Source of the DNA: Saturnia japonica
Lineage: Eukaryota > Arthropoda > Insecta > Lepidoptera > Saturniidae
NCBI GenBank assembly: GCA_033032175.1
Contig: CM065323.1
Coordinates: 5,580,001 to 5,644,000, forward strand
Direction of reading: 5' to 3'
DNA length: 64,000 bases
Position numbers and translations under genes: made by a program. Positions 56,641-64,000 of this stretch are shown here, piece after piece (within the stretch, counting starts at the first letter, position 1; every line of letters starts with the position of its first letter). The notes under the pieces were generated by a model. That model was not told the DNA's origin. It ran no database searches and saw nothing but the letters and a program-made list of their open reading frames with translations.

Positions 56641-57190
56641 CGGGCCAATTAATAGGCTATAAAATGCACAAAGAATTTTTAAAATCTGACTTGTAGTTCC
56701 AGATATTAATTAACGTATCCAAATAAAAAAATAATCTCTTTCACTATGTAATATAATTATAGACTAGCTGTGCCCGCGGCTTCGCTCGCGTGGACTACAG
56801 AATGCGATCGATCGGGCACATGCGTAATCCTGCTCTCCGCTCCCGGCTATTTTAAAGACAAAAATGATAATTATGGGTGTTCATTAGAAGATAGGCATAT
56901 ACTCTCCCTGACTTTTGTGTAGGTCTTTTTAATGTCTACAATTATGTTGTACATAAATTTGCTCTATATCTTATTGTTTACTCAGCGTATGCCATTTAAG
57001 CACCCGAATAGATTCAACGTGACCAGTTTTTTTTATTTGCGCGGAACCCTCCTTCTTTTACAAAAATAAAAGTAACCTTAGTTACTCCCTATAACATCAG
57101 CTATCTACCACTGAAAGTCCCATCAAAATCGGTCCAACCGTTTCGGAGATTACCCGGAACAAACGGATAGAAACAATAAAAATAAACGTT
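56641..57190 (+). repeat. Dispersed repeats with 'ctgtgcccgcggcttcgctc' head
   Basis: About 56641-56765 is a decayed repeat tail. At 56766 a second unit begins: tagctgtgcccgcggcttcg. It ends near 57190 with caaaatcggtccaaccgttt and cggagattacccggaacaaa. This head and tail pair is widespread in lepidopteran genomes, as I recall. It is non-coding. Confidence 0.6.
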
Positions 57191-58027
57191 TTTTGTTATA
57201 GGTATCGTATATACTTCGATATACATTTATTAAAAAACTGTTATTTTGACATTACAAACATACACTTCAATGTTATTAATTGTATAGATATAGATAATGT
57301 AATTGTTTATTTCTTTATTAATCTTTATTATTTAAAATACGCGAATCCTCGCTCCATTTATCTGAAAGCAATGAATGCATGCTATGTCGCATTGTTCATT
57401 GGCTTCGAAACTTACTAAGGAGTATTATTATAGTTTTTGTACTACTGTAAGATTCTATTTTAAGCATCGTACTTTTTCAGTCGTAGCATATTATCAAAAA
57501 GCTTAATCACGTGGATTAATCCATTGAAAATGGCTGACCTATTTCGCTACGAGGGAATGCTTATATTAATGTAGATGGTGGCTATTAGGCTAATGCACGA
57601 CTCACCGGATTTATGCTGTGCTGCGGAAATAAATCAAATAATTAATTAAAAGTAGTTTTAGTGGCAATATTCACAGTCAAATTCTGCACGAAACGGAATA
57701 TATATTATAGTATACACGAATGCATTAAATTGGTTAGTAAAGTTAGAACACTAAGTTATAGTAATAATGTATAAGTACATTGTATTCCAGAGGTTATTTA
57801 TTTGTGGTAGCTATGGACATTCGCTTATATTTTCTGAACATATTTTTATGTACCGCGCAAATACTTTATTTAAGTCCAAGAAGCCCAGAGGTCGAACGTT
57901 TAAATCTTTATACCTGCAATATTTGGATGAGAATAGGAAAATTTGAATCGATTTCCAATCCAGTTATCCAGAGCCGACATTCTGAGAAATTGAAAAGGTT
58001 GTAAATGATAATCTATACTTCTTATAC
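57191..58027. other. Intergenic, nothing recognised
   Basis: AT-rich. The frames at 57780-58004 and 57900-58097 overlap on opposite strands and lack motifs. Confidence 0.4.
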
Positions 58028-58845
58028 TTATAATATAATAAAGCGGAAAAGTATTTTGACGTGACAACGTCTTATAAATTGGTTTGCCGGGTGACACTTC
58101 AAGAAACTGCGTTACGCTCCGCTCACGTTATGCGCTCACAATGAGAGCGAGTGAGAGGCACGCGTCCCTTCCACTCGGGCATGGTTAGCCCGCCTAAGAG
58201 CGAGAGAGACAGACATAAAGTCGTTGTCACGTAAAACTTTCGCCCGTATACCGACTTTACAGGCAACCAATTTTTTTTTTGTTTGTTTGTTTAAGTACGC
58301 TAATCCTACCAGTAGGATTCGAAAAATTCTTTTTGTGTATGATAGTCAGATTCATGAGGAATAGGCTATCTAATATTAGGCTAAAAATCTCAGCTAGCCT
58401 TAAATATTGATTTTTGTTTAAGTAAGTCGGAAGTGGAAGCCTTCCCGGATTGCTTTATCCACGTGCGTTGCGTGATTAATGATACGTAAAAAATACAATG
58501 TTCTACAAAAAATCCGTTATAACATATGCCTATCTCTTATATATAAGCCACATAAATACCTTAGTATTTTGCGATTTTTTTTTTTTGTTGAAGATTAAAA
58601 ATTGATTTGTGAGCAATGTTTTTAGGCATGGCATATCAATCCTTACGAACCAAAGATATTTCATTATAAAGACAATTTTATGAAGTTAAAGTTTGCCCTT
58701 TATAGCATGTTATTTGGACACATAGTTTAAGAGATAATGAAAAATTAAAATAATTTGTACTTGCGGGAGGTGAAGTTAGGTGCATTGGCGGCGGCGATGT
58801 TTGTCGAATAAAACACGGGTGAAACCGTAGGCCACAGCTAGTTAC
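58028..58845 (+). repeat. Dispersed repeat, copy 2 (pair with 29890-30530)
   Basis: Same order of blocks as the first copy. It has an extra GC-rich segment at about 58085-58250 (ttacgctccgctcacgttat) between the head and the 'gtttgtttaagtacgctaat' block, which is probably a nested insertion. It ends cgggtgaaaccgtaggccacagctagtt. Confidence 0.65.
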
Positions 58846-60184
58846 ATATTTTATTGTGATATAAAATAGTAATTTTATTTATGTATTGTCTCATTGTAAT
58901 GTAAAATTTTCTTGTTTTCAAGCAATAATAGGTAAGGATTTAGATCTTAGCCATTGTTCAAATAAATAATTGATGTCCTTTTTTAGTTTAAAATACATGC
59001 AAAGTGTTTGGACACTTAAACATTTGTATTTTATATCAGTTCTGTACTTAAAAACGGAAAACCAATACGTGAGCTTCGACAAATCTATATTTCAAAGGTA
59101 ATTTAATTGGGAAACGAGTTATCTCCCCTACGACGCTGGAGCGTACGGCGCGGCGTACTCCCGGGACCCGGGCTACACGGGTACAGTGCGAAAACTGGTA
59201 TAACGTATTTGCAAACAATTTTGCATGCAAACTGAACACCGCATATTACAAAAATATCAACGTTTTACCGTTATTGAAATATTTCAACATAACTTTGTCA
59301 AAAAAAAAGTGGTCATTCTTGTATTTATCATCATTATTATATGTCACTAAATCACATTTTTTCTAAATAATAGCACAGATAACAGCACTGTACCTGATGG
59401 TAATCACAGTACAATCCAAAAACAGTGGTGACCACCGATAGATCGCCAATCGTCGGATACCGCTCGTCAGCTGGCTGATCCCAAAACGAGTACCAGTCGG
59501 TTAAAGATACAGATCTTTACCATTATACTAAAATTAATCATTTATCTAAAATAGTAAATCGTATAGTATAAAATCTAAGAAAATTGGTTTTCGTTATTCA
59601 TTTTAATTTTCTTTCATATCTCTCGATGACCATAAAAGCACATGAATCGAATATATATAATTGAAGTTGTATTCTCTGTTTACAAATTTAAAATATTACT
59701 AACAAAATTTCTAAGATGAATTAGCCTTTTTATAGCGTTTTAAATATTACGTTACATAAAACGACATTAAATTTTATTACCGTTTCAAACGAGAGTACCT
59801 TCACTTCAAAATATGAAACACGTTTTACTAATACATTCAGTTAATACCGTCCTTTCATGCAGATACCCAACAAGGTGGGTGGCTCTCTATGGGGCCCACA
59901 ACTCCCAACTGTATAAATTATGTAAATTTTATGTGATTATATTTTTTAATTTTAATAATAAATAAAGAAATCCTTATAAAGCAATTTTTTCAACAAGAGA
60001 AGATAGGAATATGTAACCAGTTTTACGTAGTAAAATGTCAGACAAATTTTTATTTTTCCCTTCTGTAGTGTTAACGTTATATTGAGAGTGAAAAAAATCT
60101 GCAATATTCTTAATAACTTTTCTACCGTTTGCTTTGAAAACTTTTTTGAGACGCACTACTTACTCGTATCACTAGATGACTAGA
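58846..60184. other. Intergenic, nothing recognised
   Basis: AT-rich. The frames at 59048-59239 and 59974-60156 have no motifs. A possible LINE 3' tail (gtgggtggctctctatgggg, then aataaataaag) lies near 59873-59970. Confidence 0.35.
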
Positions 60185-60405
60185 TTATCACCAGGAAACC
60201 ATTGTGATGAAACTATAGCATGCCCGCCTGGATAGCTGACTATCATCCTCAAGTTGAAAATCCGCAGCCAATACAAAACCTATAGGTGTGTTCCGGCATC
60301 TGTACGTAAAAGCCAGTTCCGCCAATAGGCTTAGCAAGTTTCCAACTTAGGCCACATCGTCATTTCATATCAGGTGAGATTATGGCCAAACGTTATAACC
60401 GATAA
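60185..60405 (+). repeat. tRNA-derived SINE, family A, copy 5 (5'-truncated)
   Basis: tgatgaaactatagcatgcc, tatcatcctcaagttgaaaa, ggtgtgttccggcatctgta and ggccacatcgtcatttcata match the body and tail of the 39.8-kb copy. Confidence 0.65.
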
Positions 60406-60999
60406 AGAATTAAAAATAAAAGATTAATTTCCATAATAAATAAAATCTACCTAACTACTCTCAAAAAAATTGTATACAATGTAAGGATAACAACTGTAAA
60501 ATTGAACTTAGTTGGTTAGAAATATAATTGGGGGTAATTTTCGAAACTTCTGCTTTCGTTGAGCTGACTTCATCCCTATAATAGACCCTCTTCTGGCACT
60601 AATTATAATTCCGTAACTCTCTCACTGGGGGAGTCTTATGTTACGCATGTTAATTAACCGCCACATCAATATTTGGTTTAATACGTAGTTGTGGTTATGA
60701 TTGGATTGTATTTTCTATTCGATTTACACGTGTGGACGAGGTTCATCGGATTTATAATGATAATGTATCCATCACACTTCATTACAAAATACGGTACAAA
60801 GGATCTCTCTGTTGTATGGATTACAGAAACTTCTTCACGTGTGTAATAGCCTAATAGCACTACGACACGTGAGTTCGGATTAGTATCTCACCGCCTTGTT
60901 GTAAGATGAATATTTCAGATAGTAAGTAAATATGCTAAACGTTACTTAGATAGTCCAGTATGTTATCGGTTTCTAATATTCTAGATTTGAAGTCAGCAG
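60406..60999. other. Intergenic, nothing recognised
   Basis: AT-rich. The 60-codon frame at 60678-60860 has no motif. Confidence 0.4.
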
Positions 61000-61185
61000 C
61001 GTCTTCCTCTTGTTGTATCCGACGGGATCGCGACCACCGTACCCCAGGTCGAACACTTTCCATAGTTGCACGCTCATGTGTGCCGCGTTCCAGGATTAGG
61101 TTATCCGGTATAGGTTATCTATTTCCGACTGGGTCGCGACTACCATGCAAATGGTTATAAACCCGTATCAGTAAAAAAATGTTGG
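61000..61185 (+). repeat. Unnamed dispersed repeat ('ggtcgcgac' family), copy 2
   Basis: Contains gacgggatcgcgaccaccgt and, further on, actgggtcgcgactaccatg. It pairs with 44220-44530 in opposite orientation. The open frame across it is a by-product of the low AT content. Confidence 0.5.
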
Positions 61186-62024
61186 TTTCTCGCGATTTGG
61201 GCTCAACTAGTATATATCCAGCTGTCGAGATTCTTGCAGCGTCGCAATGTCACTTTGCCCGTCTTACTATAAAAAAATATAATAAATATATAGTCTTAAT
61301 AGATGGTAAATTATTATCTCTCAAAGTGCTATTATCATCATGATATATTTTTCTTTTGTTTCGTTTAGGGGTTTTGGACAATAGTCATACTAGCCCCATC
61401 ATAACCTAATGATCATAAAATTAAAACCTTCATATAATCATCTTTCACTCATTTCATTTCATTTTAGTAACCTCATTAGTAGGTTTTACTAAAATCTGTG
61501 GACTGTATCTAGTTTATTTAAATTGACCTGAATTAAGCTTATCCTAATATTATTTATTCTTAGGACATTTAATTAGAAAATGATGGGCATCATCTAATGC
61601 TCCGTGTTGTATGTTAATGATGAATTCAGTTTTTTGTTAAAGCATGGAACTTCCTAATATTGAGAATTCTTCCGCGACCTTGTATTTTTTTTACTTTAAC
61701 GACATTCTCGACCTTACAGACCATTAGTGTGAACTGTCCCTTTCTGTTATTGTTATTGTTGAATCGAACTTCAAGGATATTTTTTGTTACAGTTACGTTC
61801 TTGTAACGTTTTCTGTTTTTCAGTGCAAGTTCTTTATACAGGTAATCTCGCCTTTGTCGTCTATTGAACGTGGAAATGGAAAATTTGCTTTCCGATTATA
61901 TTTCTTCGCAAAACCAATTGGTACTGATTACACCGATGGTTATTTTCTGTAAATTGTAAATATTTCATCTCAATGTCTTACTTAACACATAATTGTAAAC
62001 CTTACTTTATTATACAACAATAGT
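61186..62024. other. Intergenic, nothing recognised
   Basis: AT-rich host sequence. Confidence 0.4.
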
Positions 62025-62335
62025 GGCAAACAAGCATACGGCCGGCCGGATGGCAAGCGGCTACAGCACCCTATGGACACTTGTAATATCACAGGTAACA
62101 CTGCCGTATTGTCGACCCAGAACCTCCCTATCTCAAAGAGCTCCTGAAACCTTACTCACCGCAGGAACAAAAAACTAGGTTATTTGGCTGCGATCTTCTT
62201 TAGGGTGGAGGTATCCCATCAGTTGGACTGCTCCAAGGAAATTTCTCACCCTTTACCCCAAGGAGCCCTTTAAACCCTACTCACCGCAGGACTACAACTC
62301 TAGGTTTTTTTATTTAGCTACGATCTTCAGAATGC
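62025..62335 (+). repeat. Dispersed repeat ('caaacaagcatacggcc' family), copy 2
   Basis: It begins tggcaaacaagcatacggcc. Two 'accttactcaccgcagg..' / 'accctactcaccgcagg..' segments follow, showing an internal duplication also visible in the copy at 28490-28805. Confidence 0.6.
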
Positions 62336-64000
62336 ATTAAAAATAACACTTTGCTCGTCCTTGGAACTCAGGACCTCGATCATAGCAGTAATAGTAACGT
62401 ATGTTTGTGTATAATTCTGCCGACATCACGTGAATATCATATTTTTCTATTTATTTTTGTAATCTTCAAACAGCTCTAACAAGATGGCGACTCCCTTGTT
62501 ATAAAACTGCCTAGAGAGTTTTTGTGGCAACTTAAAATGCGTGTTTCTAGTTATTATTTATAATCCAAATTACATGTCGCAAACGACACCAAAATTACAT
62601 AATATAGGGCCAAATAACATAGTTTTATGAATTAAAATAAAAACCGACGCATGACAGTTCACGATCCCGCCAAAAACTCGATATAGATGTGCTGTAAATG
62701 CTATATATATTTTAAACCGGTTTTATTTCACAGGTCATACAAACATCTGCTGTCAAACACAAAGGTCATTTAATTTATCCCCAGCGGATCTCCCGGTACA
62801 TAAAATAAAGACAAATGTAAGAGACAGTCGTAGCGGAGCTATCTCGTCGCCATTTCTTCTAATTCTCGTCGCCAATGGACCGCGGTGTAGGGTTAATTAA
62901 AGAATTAATCGTCATCAACCGACTTCAGGGACTTATCCGTGACTCAAATTTGTCCTGCGGGTTAGAAATTGTTTTTCGTGTTAGACTTTTGGGGCTTTCT
63001 TGTGTTTTTAATTCTTCGCATCGATTTTTATTTTAGACTGAAATCTACGAATTAATGTAACATAAAAATATCGATTAATATGGTTTATATGTTGTAATTT
63101 TTTTATGAAATATTGATCCTTTTTTAATAACCGTTATTCATTTAATTCTTAAAACAAAAAACTATCTCGATATTTTAATTTTATTAGTGAGTTTATAGGT
63201 AGTCTTATTACGTGTACCGTAATAACAAAAAAAATGCCCATTGAAACGGCTCAATGTACAAATGCGCTCGAAACCAAATATACCAACAAGGAAAAAAGGC
63301 CACAATTCACAAATGATTATTTTTATCGATTTATATACATACTTGTTATTGAAAATAGTATACTGTGTTTTGATTTTGTATAATATTTCCCAAAGTTCAA
63401 TTTTAATTTTGCTTTTTTGTGTGACTTTTAGTATTTTGTTTTCAGCGTATTGTTTTGTCTTAAGGCCAATACAAACACAACAAATCAATGCCATTGAAAT
63501 CTTGATCCTTGAAGCATACATAACATAAACTATTTATAATTGCTTCTACAATAGATATTTGTTGGTAGATACTAGTGTCACTCTATATTCATAATTATAG
63601 ACAGATATTTAAATAAAACATAAATATTAACAATATAGGAATACAAGGAATATAGTAAAACAAGCGCGCCAGCTAGACATATTCAATCGGAATAATTTTG
63701 AATAATGTATGAGTAACATACTCGTAATATAGAAGGCGACCAGAGCGTCTCAGGGATTTAACCGCACAATTGAATTTAGATCGCACCGTAAAAATATTAC
63801 TCTCAAAAACAAGGATTATATTGCTTGTTAAATGGATTAACATTTTATTTGACCTTCTGATGCAAATTTTTCTCTTTTAATTTATGGAGACTTTATATTT
63901 TTTATTATGTACCCATAATGCGTTTACTAAAGGTAGATATTCTGGTTTCCTTTATATCTTTAGTGACTAGAATCACACATTAGATACACACTTTTATACT
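62336..64000. other. Intergenic to window end, nothing recognised
   Basis: AT-rich. The two opposite-strand frames near 63162-63528 are low-complexity mutual shadows. A less AT-rich patch near 62820-62940 (ggagctatctcgtcgccatt) has no open frame. Confidence 0.4.

Noticed and set aside
63162..63528. Overlapping 119- and 95-codon frames on opposite strands
   Set aside because: Low-complexity, AT-driven composition with no domain, splice context or codon bias.

Overview
The window is AT-rich animal DNA with no prokaryotic gene organisation. It looks lepidopteran (moth or butterfly). The reasons are the dispersed repeat set: tRNA-derived SINEs, several LINE 3' ends, and the '...CCCACGGTTTCACCCGT' and 'CAAAATCGGTCC..CCGTTTCGGAGATTA' type tails that I recall as common in lepidopteran genomes. 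I cannot name the species.

The main content is one very large, apparently complete Foldback (FB/NOF-type, Mutator-like) transposon at 2003-26683 (24,681 bp). It is bounded by a perfect 9-bp target-site duplication, TAGTTATAA, at 1994-2002 and 26684-26692. Its ends are exact inverted repeats (ACCTATGTGAACCTGGCAC...). The left arm (2003-12820) and right arm (17878-26683) are long inverted repeats. Their outer parts are tandem arrays of a ~145-bp unit carrying the core TGCAATCGTTTGTACCC. Their inner parts are an inverted duplication of about 4 kb carrying the 3' end of the transposase gene, a relic LINE-type endonuclease, a coiled-coil ORF and a small ORF. A unique 5.06-kb centre (12821-17877) holds the start and most of the transposase gene.

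The transposase reading frame (15195-18323, + strand) has an N-terminal Zn/Cys-rich region and a MULE-like DDE core. After one in-frame TAA at 17265-17267 it continues into a domain that I read as a ubiquitin-specific-protease-like (peptidase C19) fold. That domain shows a Cys box, a C..C zinc ribbon and a GHYYSF His box. Downstream genes on the right side (endonuclease relic, coiled-coil ORF, small ORF) lie on the minus strand, convergent to the transposase, and mirrored copies lie on the plus strand of the left arm. A remnant of arm repeat at 12826-13075 sits inside the left gene-bearing segment. It suggests that this segment was copied in inverted orientation into an older, shorter left arm. 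Part of the left array (about 2685-4860, and again 5702-5890) is garbled by many short deletions, while neighbouring units are pristine. That may be an assembly or polishing artefact.

The flanks, 1-1993 and 26693-64000, are gene-poor intergenic or intronic sequence. They contain SINEs, LINE 3' fragments, MITE-like hairpins and short tandem duplications. I found no convincing host protein-coding gene. One short, relatively GC-rich ORF on the minus strand near 41.7 kb is the best candidate for an isolated exon.
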